64,000 bases of DNA, taken from NCBI RefSeq assembly GCF_026723825.1, contig NZ_CP113519.1, positions 3,038,001-3,102,000 of the forward strand, in the 5' to 3' direction. Positions 8,225-16,221 of the stretch are shown piece after piece (position 1 is the first letter of the stretch; every line of letters starts with the position of its first letter). Source of the stretch: Pseudomonas sp. GOM7. Lineage in GTDB: Bacteria > Pseudomonadota > Gammaproteobacteria > Pseudomonadales > Pseudomonadaceae. The position numbers and the translations under genes are program-made. The notes under the pieces were generated by a model, which saw only the letters and a list, made by a program, of their open reading frames with translations, ran no database searches and was not told where the DNA came from.

Positions 8225-9361
8225 TCAGAACGGAATATCATCGCTAAAAGTTGGTTCTGTATATCTCGTTATAGCATCAAGTCTTGAATGGAGGTTAGCT
8301 AGCGCAATTCTCTGTTTTTCCAAAGGCGCGCTGCGTAGAAAATGAAGAAAGGTGCGCAAAACGGATGTTGGAAAATTAGCTCGCCGGTAGTAATACTGCC
8401 CCTCAACCAATATGCGCAGAAGCGGCGCACAGTTAGGTAGTTCATCCTCCAGCATACAGTTACGATGAACTGTTTCGAGCTGAGCACGAATGCGATCTAA
8501 ATCAACTGCATACTTAGCCCCTTCGGCAATTTTCGTAATATGCCCACTAACCTCATCTGCGAAATTTTTGTAAGCCTTGCGCTCTTCAAAATCAAACTCG
8601 ATATCTTCAGAGAGCCGAAGACTAAGCTCATTTTTTGCATCAAAGAACGAACGCACACGCTCAGCTGGATTGCTACGACACATTCGCTCTAGGAGCGCTG
8701 CATGCTTGAACTGCTCAATTCCATTTTCAGCAATAATTTTCTGGAAGAGCTTTGCAACAAAATAAACCTCAGTCGCATGATCGTATATACCATCCGAAAA
8801 CTCACCCGGCGGCTCACACCACCAGTTAAGACTAATACTCTTATCAAAATCGATGGTTGCACCTATACGCTTCCCGAAGCCCAGATCAATAATTTTTAAG
8901 GTGCCATCATTACGCACAAGAATATTCTGCGGCCTGATATCTCGATGCAAAATCCTGGTTGACTCAAGATACGCAAATCCATCAATTGCCTGAGCAAAAA
9001 GCTCATTAACAGTTTCAGGCCGAGAACTTAAATGATCCTCTATATCCAAACCCTGAACATATTCCATAAGAATATAGCCAGTCAATTTATCCGGATATAA
9101 ATAATAATTAAACACACGAACCACGTTATGATGATGCACTTCGTGAAGGAGCTTAATCTCCCTAAGAAAATTTTTAAAAAGCTCTTGACGAAGCGACTCC
9201 GAGATAGGCGAATACTTCTTACAAACAAAGTCACTATCAATGAGATCATCATGAAGCAAAACGGTTTCTCCGCATGCTCCCTGCCCCAAGTGCTCTAAAA
9301 AAATATAATCCCGTCGACGAAGAAACGGAATCATTGATCCAGCGGAAGGTGATGATGCCAT
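8225..9361 (-). CDS. Hanks-type serine/threonine protein kinase, islet-encoded
   Basis: 378 residues, cytosolic with no membrane helix. The kinase domain covers roughly residues 18-230. It has a glycine-rich loop GQGACGETV (26-34), an ATP lysine in VCKKY (48-49), and a helix-C glutamate in LREIK. The catalytic loop is HRDIRPQN (139-146, Arg where Lys is usual) and the metal motif is DLG (159-161), so it looks catalytically competent. The C-terminal ~150 residues are helical and unassigned. The ATG at 9361 follows an AT-rich leader. Gene order kinase then HEPN-like protein suggests phosphorylation-controlled effector activity, but that is inference. Confidence 0.8.
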   Translation of the reverse strand: MASSPSAGSMIPFLRRRDYIFLEHLGQGACGETVLLHDDLIDSDFVCKKYSPISESLRQELFKNFLREIKLLHEVHHHNVVRVFNYYLYPDKLTGYILMEYVQGLDIEDHLSSRPETVNELFAQAIDGFAYLESTRILHRDIRPQNILVRNDGTLKIIDLGFGKRIGATIDFDKSISLNWWCEPPGEFSDGIYDHATEVYFVAKLFQKIIAENGIEQFKHAALLERMCRSNPAERVRSFFDAKNELSLRLSEDIEFDFEERKAYKNFADEVSGHITKIAEGAKYAVDLDRIRAQLETVHRNCMLEDELPNCAPLLRILVEGQYYYRRANFPTSVLRTFLHFLRSAPLEKQRIALANLHSRLDAITRYTEPTFSDDIPF

Positions 9362-9587
9362 GGCAGCATATCTCGGGTTCTAAAAATTTATTAAAGGGCG
9401 ACAGTGATTTGACACAGAATTTGCTCTAACACACCACACGGCAAAGCACAGCTTATTGCAATCAATTTACACCTAACCAACAGCTTGCGGCGAGCCTGCG
9501 GAGGATGTTCGATTTAGACCGAGCAGTAGAGTTAAAGCTATAGCAGAAAACACCTCAGCAAGCAGACCATTGCAGCCCGCCCCTCCC
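9362..9587. other. AT-rich gap upstream of the kinase
   Basis: This 226-base stretch holds the presumed minus-strand promoter of the kinase unit and the 3' end region of the response regulator gene. I see an AT-rich TTTAATAAAT on the minus strand close to the kinase start but no convincing -35, operator or terminator. Confidence 0.4.
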
Positions 9588-10238
9588 TCAAGCACTCTCC
9601 ATCCCCACCCTTACCACCCCACTATCAATCGCCAAATGCACCAACTCCGCCTGCGAAGCGATCTGCAGTTTGTTCTTGACCAGCGTCTGGTAGTTGGACA
9701 GGGTCTTGGCGCTGATGCACAGCTTCTCGGCGATCTGCCTTGGTGGCAGGCCGCGGGCGAGCATGACGAAGATCTCGAATTCGCGCTGGGTCAGCTCGCG
9801 TAGGCGTGGGTCGAGGCCATCTGCGCTGGTGGGGTTGCAAGCAAGCTGGGTGGCCAGGGGTTGTTCGATATAGGCGTGGCCGGCGGCGGTGCGTTTGACC
9901 GCCTCCACCAGCACTTCCGGCGACGAGTTCTTGGTCAGGTAGCCGATGGCGCCGGCGTCCAGTGCCTGGCGCACCAGGGGCAGTTCGTCGTGCATGCTGA
10001 AGAACAGGATGCGCAGTTGCGGCAGGCGCTGGCGCAGGCGGCGGGTGGTTTCCAGGCCGCTGATGCCGGGCAGGCCAATGTCCATGATCACCAGGTTGGG
10101 TATCTCCTCCTGCACCCGCTGCAGGGCCTGTTCGCCGTCGCAGGCCTCACGCAATTGCACGTCCGGCAACAGCGCACGCAGCAGGCTTGCGTAGCCCTGG
10201 CGCACCACGGCGTGGTCGTCTACCAGCAAAACTTTCAT
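9588..10238 (-). CDS. exaE: LuxR-type response regulator of alcohol oxidation (ExaE/EraR-like)
   Basis: 216 residues from the ATG at 10238 (MKVLLVDDHAVVRQGYASLL). The receiver domain has acidic residues DD near residue 7, phospho-aspartate in LVIMDIGLPG, and lysine in YLTKNSSPEV. The C-terminal LuxR helix-turn-helix is ELTQREFEIFVMLARGLPPRQIAEKLCISAKTLSNYQ. It overlaps the sensor kinase gene by 4 bases, so they are a two-component pair. In P. aeruginosa the equivalent pair controls exaA and the ethanol oxidation chain. Symbol by position and family; orthology needs comparison. Confidence 0.8.
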   Translation of the reverse strand: MKVLLVDDHAVVRQGYASLLRALLPDVQLREACDGEQALQRVQEEIPNLVIMDIGLPGISGLETTRRLRQRLPQLRILFFSMHDELPLVRQALDAGAIGYLTKNSSPEVLVEAVKRTAAGHAYIEQPLATQLACNPTSADGLDPRLRELTQREFEIFVMLARGLPPRQIAEKLCISAKTLSNYQTLVKNKLQIASQAELVHLAIDSGVVRVGMESA

Positions 10239-11500
10239 GACGTTGCCTCCAGGGGAATGTTCAGGCACAACGCCCAGCCCGCTTGCGGGCGACTATGCAG
10301 GCGTAGCTCGCCGCCCAGGCTGCGGCTGCGTTCGCGCATCGAGCGCAGGCCGATGCCGGGGCGCAGCGGCAGCGCAGTGCCCTGGCCGTTGTCGCGCACC
10401 AGCAGGCGCAGGCCCTGGCCACGGCGTTGCAGGCGAATGCGCACTTCGCTGGCGTCGGCATGGCGGGCCACATTGGTCAGCGCCTCCTGCACCAGGCGAT
10501 AGAGATGGGCCTTGCTCGCCAGCGGCAGGCTCGGCAGTCGCTCGCCCAGTTGCAGGCGGCAGCGAATGCCTTGCGCCTGCTGCCAGTCGGCGGCCAGTTG
10601 TTGCAACGCCGGGCCGAGTTCCAGGCGCTCCAGCACCACCGGGTAGAGGTCGCGGATCAGGCTGCGAAAGCCCTGCTGCAGGCGCTCGCAGTTGTCGTCC
10701 AGCAGTCGCGCGGTGTCCTCCACCTGTTGCGGGCGGTCGGCTATGACCTTGAGCAGGCAGGCCTGGGCGCGAATACCGCTGAGGTACTGGCCGAGGTCGT
10801 CATGCAGGGTCTGGCCGAGGCGTGTGCGCTCGCGCTCCTGCAGTTCCAATAAGGATTGGGTCAGCTCGGCGTTATCCGCCTGCACCTGCTGCAGGGTGAT
10901 GGCCATGTCGTTGAAGTGCCCGGCCAGGCGCTTGGCCTCGGCCAGGCCGTGATCGCGCAGGCGGGTATCGAAGTGGCCGGCACCGACCTGGCGCAGGCCG
11001 GCGAGCAGTTCGTCCAGCACGCGGCGGGCGCGGCGCACGGCAAAGCGGATGGTGAGCAGGCTGAGGATCAGGGCGAAGGCGCTGAGCAACAGCAGTTGCA
11101 GCAGCGAGTCCTGGATTTCCTCGATTTCGTCATAGGGGTCGAGGGCAATATGCAGCTCACGGCCATCGGCCAGCGGCCAGGCATCGCTCACCAGCGTCGT
11201 CGAACCCAGCAGGCGTTCGGCGATCCAGCGCTCGACCAGACTCTTGCTCTGCGCCCTGGGCTGCTCGCCGGGGCGCAGCCAGCTCACGCGAATATGCCGC
11301 AGGTTGTCGGTCAGCTCCGGGCGCAGGCTGCCGGGGTTGGTGCGCGCCACTTCGCCGAGGTACTCGACCACTGCCTCGGCAGCCTGCAGCTCGCGCTGCA
11401 CGTCGTGGCTGGCCTGGCGCAGCAGCAGCGCCAACCCGGCCAGGGTCACCAGCGCGAAGAGCAGGCTGACCACCAGGTTGATGCGACCGAGGGCGCTCAT
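10235..11500 (-). CDS. exaD: Membrane sensor histidine kinase (ExaD/EraS-like, HisKA_3 type)
   Basis: 421 residues. The first helix (LVVSLLFALVTLAGLALLL) and a second near residues 135-155 (LLLSAFALILSLLTI) frame a periplasmic sensor domain of about 100 residues. A HAMP-like linker follows, then the NarL/NarX-type dimerisation box ERTRLGQTLHDDLGQYLSGI with the phospho-histidine in HDDLGQ. The ATPase domain contains LVQEALTNVARHADA and VRDNGQGT. It probably senses the redox or alcohol state in the periplasm and phosphorylates the downstream ExaE-like regulator, whose start codon it overlaps. The signal is unknown. Confidence 0.8.
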   Translation of the reverse strand: MSALGRINLVVSLLFALVTLAGLALLLRQASHDVQRELQAAEAVVEYLGEVARTNPGSLRPELTDNLRHIRVSWLRPGEQPRAQSKSLVERWIAERLLGSTTLVSDAWPLADGRELHIALDPYDEIEEIQDSLLQLLLLSAFALILSLLTIRFAVRRARRVLDELLAGLRQVGAGHFDTRLRDHGLAEAKRLAGHFNDMAITLQQVQADNAELTQSLLELQERERTRLGQTLHDDLGQYLSGIRAQACLLKVIADRPQQVEDTARLLDDNCERLQQGFRSLIRDLYPVVLERLELGPALQQLAADWQQAQGIRCRLQLGERLPSLPLASKAHLYRLVQEALTNVARHADASEVRIRLQRRGQGLRLLVRDNGQGTALPLRPGIGLRSMRERSRSLGGELRLHSRPQAGWALCLNIPLEATS

Positions 11501-11513
11501 CTGCTTGACCCGG

Positions 11514-11951
11514 CTACTTGACCACGAAGTAGCCGAGCATGCCCTTGCCTTCCATGCCCTTGGCGTAGAAGCGGTATTTGCCCGGTTTGACCGGCAGGAA
11601 GAAGATTTCCGCCTGGCCGGCGTCCTCGAACTCCAGTTCGGTGAGGGTCATGGCCTTGACCTCCACGCCACCGGCCTCGACCTTGCGCAGGTAGATCGAT
11701 GTGGCGAACTCTGGCGCCTGGAAGGCGTATTCCTTCTGCCCGTTGGAGATGATCTTGAGCTGATAGGCCTGGCCGGTTTCCAACTGGTACTCGCTCTGCG
11801 ACATGAAGTAGTCACTGTCGTCGTTGCCCAGCACCAGGTCGGGCAGCGCCACCGGGCGGCGGGTCATATCGCCGGCGGCGTGCAACTGGTCGATGCCGAG
11901 CAGGCTGATGATCAGCAACAAAGGCAGCAGCAGGGCCTTGAAAATACGCAT
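11514..11951 (-). CDS. Small exported cupredoxin-like protein
   Basis: 145 residues from the ATG at 11951, which has GGTGA upstream. The signal peptide is MRIFKALLLPLLLIISLLGI...LHA. The mature part is beta-rich (YQLETGQAYQLKIISNGQKEYAFQAPEF, then FFLPVKPGKYRFYAKGMEGKGMLGYFVVK), like cupredoxin domains. The typical Cu ligands are incomplete: there is no cysteine and few histidines, so copper binding is doubtful. It is the first gene of the minus-strand unit ahead of the sensor kinase, 13 bases away. Perhaps a periplasmic redox partner or sensor accessory. Confidence 0.6.
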   Translation of the reverse strand: MRIFKALLLPLLLIISLLGIDQLHAAGDMTRRPVALPDLVLGNDDSDYFMSQSEYQLETGQAYQLKIISNGQKEYAFQAPEFATSIYLRKVEAGGVEVKAMTLTELEFEDAGQAEIFFLPVKPGKYRFYAKGMEGKGMLGYFVVK

Positions 11952-12016
11952 GAAGGTCACCGTTATTGTTATTGGGCGGTGCCTGCCATGCTAGGAAGTA
12001 AAGCCCCACACCGGGT

Positions 12017-12034
12017 TACTACCTTGGTACTACC
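12017..12034. promoter_or_regulatory. Candidate AgmR/ExaE-type operator box 2
   Basis: TACTACCTTGGTACTA lies in the divergent gap between the cupredoxin/sensor unit and the ABC/beta-propeller unit, 66 bases before the former and about 142 before the latter. Two partial copies follow: GGTACTTTGGGCAG from 12040 and CTACCTTGGGCA from 12106. There is also a clean 6-bp inverted repeat, CTACGA-CCT-TCGTAG, at 12081-12095. The gap therefore looks like a multi-site regulator binding region. Confidence 0.5.
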
Positions 12035-12175
12035 AGGCTGGTACTTTGGGCAGGTTGGCCGCGCCAATTGGCGTGACGGACTACGACCTTCGTAGGTGGC
12101 GGGCGCTACCTTGGGCATATTTCCCGAGCTGGCCGCCCTTCCTATGCTGGCGGCATCCTCCGATGGAGCCACCCC

Positions 12176-13360
12176 ATGCGCCTGCTCAGCCACGCCCTGC
12201 TCTGCCTGTTCGCCAGCCTCGGCCTGAGCCTGAGCCTGAGCGCCAGCGCGGACGAGCTGCAGGTGCGCATCGGCTACCTGGCGCATCAGCCACTGCGTGG
12301 CCCGCTACTGTCCAACGTCATCCCCGAACCCACCGACGCAGGGCGCCGTGGCGCCGAACTGGCGATCATCGACAGCAACAGCACCGGGCGCTTTCTCAAA
12401 CAGCAGTTCGAGTTGCACAGTGCCGAGAGCGACCAGGCCGATGAGTTGCTCGCCGCTGCCGAGCAGCAGCACCAGGCCGGCATTCGCCTGTTCGTGGTCA
12501 ACGCCCCGGTCGCCACCCTGCGCCTGCTCAGCGAACGCCTGCCGGACAGCCTACTGTTCAATGCCGGCAGCGCCGACGATGGCCTGCGCCGCGAGCAATG
12601 CCTGGGCAACGTGCTGCATACCCTGCCCAGCCGCGCCATGCTGGCCGATGCCCTGGCACAGTTTCTCGCCGTGCGCAAATGGACGCGCTGGCTGCTGGTG
12701 ACCGGCACCACCGCAGACGACAGCGCCTACGCCGACGCGCTCAAACGCGCGGCCAAACGCTTCGGCCACAAGATCGTCGCCGAGAAGCCGTGGAGCTTCG
12801 ACAACGACCAGCGCCGCAGCGCCCAGGCGGAGATGCCGCTGTTCACCCAGGCTGGCGAATACGACGTGGTGCTGGTGGCCGACGAGCGCGGCGACTTCGG
12901 CGAATACCTGCCCTACAACACCTGGCTGCCGCGCCCGGTAGCCGGCACCCAGGGCCTGACCCCCACCGCCTGGCACAAGACGGTGGAAACCTTCGGCGCC
13001 GCGCAATTGCAGAAGCGCTTCGAGGCACTGGCCGGGCGCTGGATGAACGACCGCGACTTCGCCGCCTGGATGGCCGTACGCAGCATCGCCGCTGCCGTGA
13101 CCAAGCTACGCGCCGCCGAGCCACAGGCGATTCGCACTCTGGCGCTGTCCGCCGACCTGCCGCTGGACGGCTTCAAGGGCCGCAAGCTGAGCTTCCGCCC
13201 GTGGAACGGCGAGCTGCGCCAGCCTATTCCGCTGGTGCACCCGCGCGCGCTGGTGAGCACCTCGCCACAGGACGGTTTTCTCCACCCCAGCAACGAGATG
13301 GACAGCCTCGGCTATGACCGGCCTGAAGTGAGCTGCGATCTGGCGAGTACATCTGACTGA
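12176..13360 (+). CDS. Periplasmic binding protein of the PQQ-alcohol dehydrogenase-associated ABC system
   Basis: 394 residues with a signal peptide (LLSHALLCLFASLGLSLSLSASA). The fold is a type I, branched-chain amino-acid type binding protein: GRRGAELAIIDSNSTGRFL, then LFVVNAPVATLRLLSERLP, YDVVLVADERGDFGEYLPY, and a C-terminal FKGRKLSFRPWNGELRQPIPLVHP. The group consistently sits with a YVTN propeller and an ABC transporter near PQQ alcohol dehydrogenases. It begins the unit 12176-16027. Ligand unknown. Confidence 0.8.
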   Translation: MRLLSHALLCLFASLGLSLSLSASADELQVRIGYLAHQPLRGPLLSNVIPEPTDAGRRGAELAIIDSNSTGRFLKQQFELHSAESDQADELLAAAEQQHQAGIRLFVVNAPVATLRLLSERLPDSLLFNAGSADDGLRREQCLGNVLHTLPSRAMLADALAQFLAVRKWTRWLLVTGTTADDSAYADALKRAAKRFGHKIVAEKPWSFDNDQRRSAQAEMPLFTQAGEYDVVLVADERGDFGEYLPYNTWLPRPVAGTQGLTPTAWHKTVETFGAAQLQKRFEALAGRWMNDRDFAAWMAVRSIAAAVTKLRAAEPQAIRTLALSADLPLDGFKGRKLSFRPWNGELRQPIPLVHPRALVSTSPQDGFLHPSNEMDSLGYDRPEVSCDLASTSD

Positions 13361-13416
13361 TGGTGCGCACAGCGCACCCTACCCACACCGAGCCGTAGGG
13401 TGCGCCGCGCGCACCA
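13361..13416. repeat. Two inverted extragenic palindromes
   Basis: GGTGCGCACAGCGCACCCTA from 13362 and an inverted relative, GTAGGGTGCGCCGCGCGCAC, from 13395. Same family as at 257, 4575, 4723, 15200, 32766 and 40441. Located between two genes of what is probably one operon. Confidence 0.7.
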
Positions 13417-13452
13417 AATGCCGCCCAAGACAACAACAAGAGGATCAACCCC

Positions 13453-14418
13453 ATGCGCCTGACCCGTCTCGCCTGCGCCGTCGCCTTCGGCCTGGCCTGC
13501 CACTCGGCCCTTGCCGCCACCGCCTACGTGTCCAACGAGAAGGATGACAGCATCAGCGTCATCGACCTGGACAGCCTCGAGGTCACCGCCACCCTGGACG
13601 TCGGCATGCGCCCGCGCGGCCTGTTGCTGTCTTCCGACAACAAGCTCTTGTACATCTGCGCCAGCGACTCGGATCGCGTGCAGGTGATGGATCTGGCCAC
13701 ACGCAAGATCATCAAGGAGCTACCCTCCGGCGCCGACCCCGAGCAGTTCGCCCTGCACCCCAACGACCGCTGGCTGTACATCTCCAACGAGGACGATGCG
13801 CTGGTCACGGTGGTCGACACCCAGAGCGACGAGGTGCTGGCGCAGATCGACGTGGGCGTGGAACCCGAAGGCATGGCGGTGAGCCCGGACGGCAAGTGGG
13901 CGGTCAACACCAGCGAAACCACCAACATGCTGCACTGGATCGACACCAGCACCCAGCAACTGGTGGACAACACCCTGGTCGACCAGCGCCCGCGCCACGT
14001 CGAGTTCGACAAGGATGGCAAGCGTCTGTGGGCCTCGGCAGAGATCGGTGGCACGGTAACGGTGCTGGACGTGGACTCGCGCCAGGTGCTCAAGGTGCTG
14101 AAGTTCGCCATCAAGGGCGTGCACCCGGACAAGGTGCAGCCGGTGGGGGTCAAGCTGACCGACGACGGCAAATACGCCTTTATCGCCCTCGGACCGGCCA
14201 ACCATGTGGCCGTGGTGGATGCCAAGACCTACGAGATTCTCGACTACCTGCTGGTGGGCCGGCGCGTCTGGCACCTGGAATTCACCCCGGATCAGAAGCG
14301 CCTGCTGACCACCAACGGCGTCAGCGGCGACGTGTCGGTGATCGACATCGACAACCTCAAGGTGAGCAAGTCGATCAAGGTCGGCCGCTACCCCTGGGGC
14401 GTAGTGGTGACGCCATGA
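13453..14418 (+). CDS. YVTN-family beta-propeller protein of PQQ-dependent catabolism
   Basis: 321 residues with a signal peptide (LACAVAFGLACHSALA) followed by a full propeller of YVTN-type blades: AYVSNEKDDSISVIDLDSLEV, LYICASDSDRVQVMDLATRK, LYISNEDDALVTVVDT, KRLLTTNGVSGDVSVIDI. Probably periplasmic, serving as a scaffold or cofactor-linked accessory to the quinoprotein system. Its stop overlaps the ATG of the ABC ATPase (ATGA at 14415-14418), so both are coupled. Confidence 0.85.
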   Translation: MRLTRLACAVAFGLACHSALAATAYVSNEKDDSISVIDLDSLEVTATLDVGMRPRGLLLSSDNKLLYICASDSDRVQVMDLATRKIIKELPSGADPEQFALHPNDRWLYISNEDDALVTVVDTQSDEVLAQIDVGVEPEGMAVSPDGKWAVNTSETTNMLHWIDTSTQQLVDNTLVDQRPRHVEFDKDGKRLWASAEIGGTVTVLDVDSRQVLKVLKFAIKGVHPDKVQPVGVKLTDDGKYAFIALGPANHVAVVDAKTYEILDYLLVGRRVWHLEFTPDQKRLLTTNGVSGDVSVIDIDNLKVSKSIKVGRYPWGVVVTP

Positions 14419-15236
14419 ACGCCCTCGAGGTGAGCGGCGTCGGTTTCGCCTATGGCGCGCGCCAGGCACTCGACGGGCTGGACTTCGAGCTGGCGCCGGG
14501 GCGCTTCGGCGCCCTGCTCGGCCCCAACGGCGCTGGCAAATCCACGCTGATCGCCCTGCTCACGCGCCTCTACGACCTGCAGCAGGGCGATATCCGTATC
14601 TTCGGCCACAGCCTGCGCGACGAACCGCGCCAGGCGTTGCGCCAGCTCGGTGTGGTATTCCAGCAGAGCACGCTGGATCTCGACCTGTCGGTGCAGCAGA
14701 ACCTCGCCTACCACGCGGCATTGCATGGCATGCCGCGTCGCCAGGCACAGGCGCGTATCGACGAAGAGCTACTGCGCCAGGATCTCGCCGAGCGCCGTCA
14801 CGACAAGGTGCGCACGCTCAATGGCGGCCACCGCCGCCGCGTGGAGATCGCCCGCGCCCTGCTCCATCAACCGCGCCTGCTGCTGCTCGACGAGGCCAGC
14901 GCTGGGCTCGATCCGGCCAGCCGCCTGGCGCTGGGCCGGCACGTGCGCAACCTGTGCCGTGAGCAAGGCCTGTGCGTGCTGTGGACGACCCACCTGCTGG
15001 ACGAGATCGAGTCCAGCGACGACCTGCTGATCCTCCATCGTGGCGAGCGCGTGGCCTGGGGCAAGGCCAGCCAGTTCGGCGATGACCTGGCCATCAGCTT
15101 CGCCCGCCTGACCGGCGACGAGGCGCTGGGTCGGGGGCATGTGCGCGAGGCGTTGCGGCCGAAACGTGGCGGCGACCACGACGATGATGAAACAGCCGCG
15201 GTGCGCACGGCGCACCCTACGCGAGGTGCGCGCTGA
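14415..15236 (+). CDS. ABC transporter ATP-binding protein (PQQ-alcohol dehydrogenase system)
   Basis: 273 residues. Walker A GPNGAGKST lies at about 36-44 and Walker B is RLLLLDEAS. The signature reads LNGGHRRRVEIARAL, where LSGGQ is usual, and the switch histidine is in TTHLLDE. It pairs with the permease whose ATG overlaps its stop. It resembles DrrA/NodI-type exporters, so export of a compound or help in quinoprotein assembly is more likely than uptake. The last residues (about VRTAHPTRGAR) are encoded by an extragenic-palindrome sequence at 15200-15222, so the C-terminus is probably an acquired tail. Confidence 0.85.
   Translation: MNALEVSGVGFAYGARQALDGLDFELAPGRFGALLGPNGAGKSTLIALLTRLYDLQQGDIRIFGHSLRDEPRQALRQLGVVFQQSTLDLDLSVQQNLAYHAALHGMPRRQAQARIDEELLRQDLAERRHDKVRTLNGGHRRRVEIARALLHQPRLLLLDEASAGLDPASRLALGRHVRNLCREQGLCVLWTTHLLDEIESSDDLLILHRGERVAWGKASQFGDDLAISFARLTGDEALGRGHVREALRPKRGGDHDDDETAAVRTAHPTRGAR
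15200..15222. repeat. REP-like palindrome inside the ABC ATPase reading frame
   Basis: GTGCGCACGGCGCACCCTAC matches the extragenic palindrome family seen elsewhere in the window (for example 32772-32791). Here it falls within the last codons of the ATPase gene, just before the overlapping permease start. Confidence 0.7.
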
Positions 15237-16027
15237 TGAGTGCCTACTGGGAATGCCTGCGCGGCATCGTCCTGCGCGAATGGCTGCGCTTCGTCCTGCA
15301 GCGCTCACGCTTTCTCAGCGCCCTGGTGCGCCCGCTGCTCTGGCTGCTGGTGTTCGCCGCCGGCTTTCGCGCCGCGCTGGGCATCGCCATCATCGAGCCG
15401 TACGACACCTACATCACCTACGACACCTACATCGTGCCGGGCCTGGCCTGCATGATCCTGCTGTTCAACGGCATGCAGGGCTCGCTGTCGATGGTCTACG
15501 ACCGTGAGATGGGCAGCATGCGCGTGCTGCTCACCAGCCCGCTGCCACGGGCCTTCCTGCTCTCTGCCAAGCTGCTGGCCACGGCGCTGATCTCGCTGTT
15601 GCAGGTCTACGCCTTCCTCGCCATCGCCTGGGTGTATGGCGTGCAACCGCCAGCCTGGGGCCTGCTCGCCGCATTGCCGGCGCTGCTCTTGGTGGCGCTG
15701 CTGCTCAGCGCCCTTGGCTTGCTGCTGTCCAACGGCATACGGCAACTGGAGAACTTCGCCGGGGTGATGAATTTCGTCATCTTCCCCATGTTCTTCCTGT
15801 CATCGGCGCTGTACCCACTGTGGAAGATGCGCGAGTCCAGCGAGTGGCTGTACTGGCTGTGCGCGGTCAACCCCTTCACCCATGCCGTGGAATTGGTGCG
15901 CAACACGCTGTATCTGCGCCTGCATGTCGAGGCACTGCTGATCTGTGTCGGCCTGACGCTGCTGCTCACCCTGCTCGCAGTGGTCAGCTTCAATCCGCAG
16001 CACGCGGCGCTGCGCAAGGCGGGATAG
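15236..16027 (+). CDS. ABC-2 type transporter permease (PQQ-alcohol dehydrogenase system)
   Basis: 263 residues with six hydrophobic segments, including LVRPLLWLLVFAAGFRAAL, YIVPGLACMILLFNGMQGSL, LLATALISLLQVYAFLAIAW, LLVALLLSALGLLLSNG, NFVIFPMFFLSSALYPL and LLICVGLTLLLTLLAVVSF. The NFVIFPMFFLSSALYPLWKM stretch is typical of ABC-2 exporters of the NodJ/DrrB kind. It starts inside the stop of the ATPase gene (TGATG), so translation is coupled. Transported compound unknown. Confidence 0.85.
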   Translation: MSAYWECLRGIVLREWLRFVLQRSRFLSALVRPLLWLLVFAAGFRAALGIAIIEPYDTYITYDTYIVPGLACMILLFNGMQGSLSMVYDREMGSMRVLLTSPLPRAFLLSAKLLATALISLLQVYAFLAIAWVYGVQPPAWGLLAALPALLLVALLLSALGLLLSNGIRQLENFAGVMNFVIFPMFFLSSALYPLWKMRESSEWLYWLCAVNPFTHAVELVRNTLYLRLHVEALLICVGLTLLLTLLAVVSFNPQHAALRKAG

Positions 16028-16125
16028 GTGCGCATCCATTGGCGCCTGTGCGGTCAGGATCGCCAATGAATTCGCGCCTGCAAAAACACCGGCACGCCCC
16101 ATGACAGGCTCAGCTGCCATCCCCC

Positions 16126-16141
16126 TACTACTTTGGTACTG
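16126..16141. promoter_or_regulatory. Candidate AgmR/ExaE-type operator box 3
   Basis: TACTACTTTGGTACTG lies 81 bases before the rhodanese-like gene and differs from box 2 at only two positions. It is the third such box in front of a PQQ-linked transcription unit, here the one that also carries agmR, so autoregulation is possible. Confidence 0.5.
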
Positions 16142-16221
16142 CTTTTCCTCTCCATCGTCGAATTCCCAAGCCTGCGACCATGGCCTGTAATACCCGCACA
16201 AGAATAAGTAGAGAACTCGCC

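Larger units (their letters stand above)
7620..9560. other. AT-rich accessory islet (kinase + HEPN-like gene)
   Basis: Base composition falls sharply compared with both flanks: long A and T runs, AT-ending codons, and many ATA, AAA and TTA codons. It carries two minus-strand genes and about 200 bases of AT-rich upstream DNA. No integrase, transposase, tRNA or obvious terminal repeat is visible. It splits the PQQ block between the sorbosone dehydrogenase-like gene and the response regulator gene, so it looks acquired. Confidence 0.7.

Noticed and set aside
7620..9560. Prophage or IS remnant as the source of the AT-rich islet
   Set aside because: No integrase, transposase, terminal repeat or att-like duplication is visible; called only an acquired islet.
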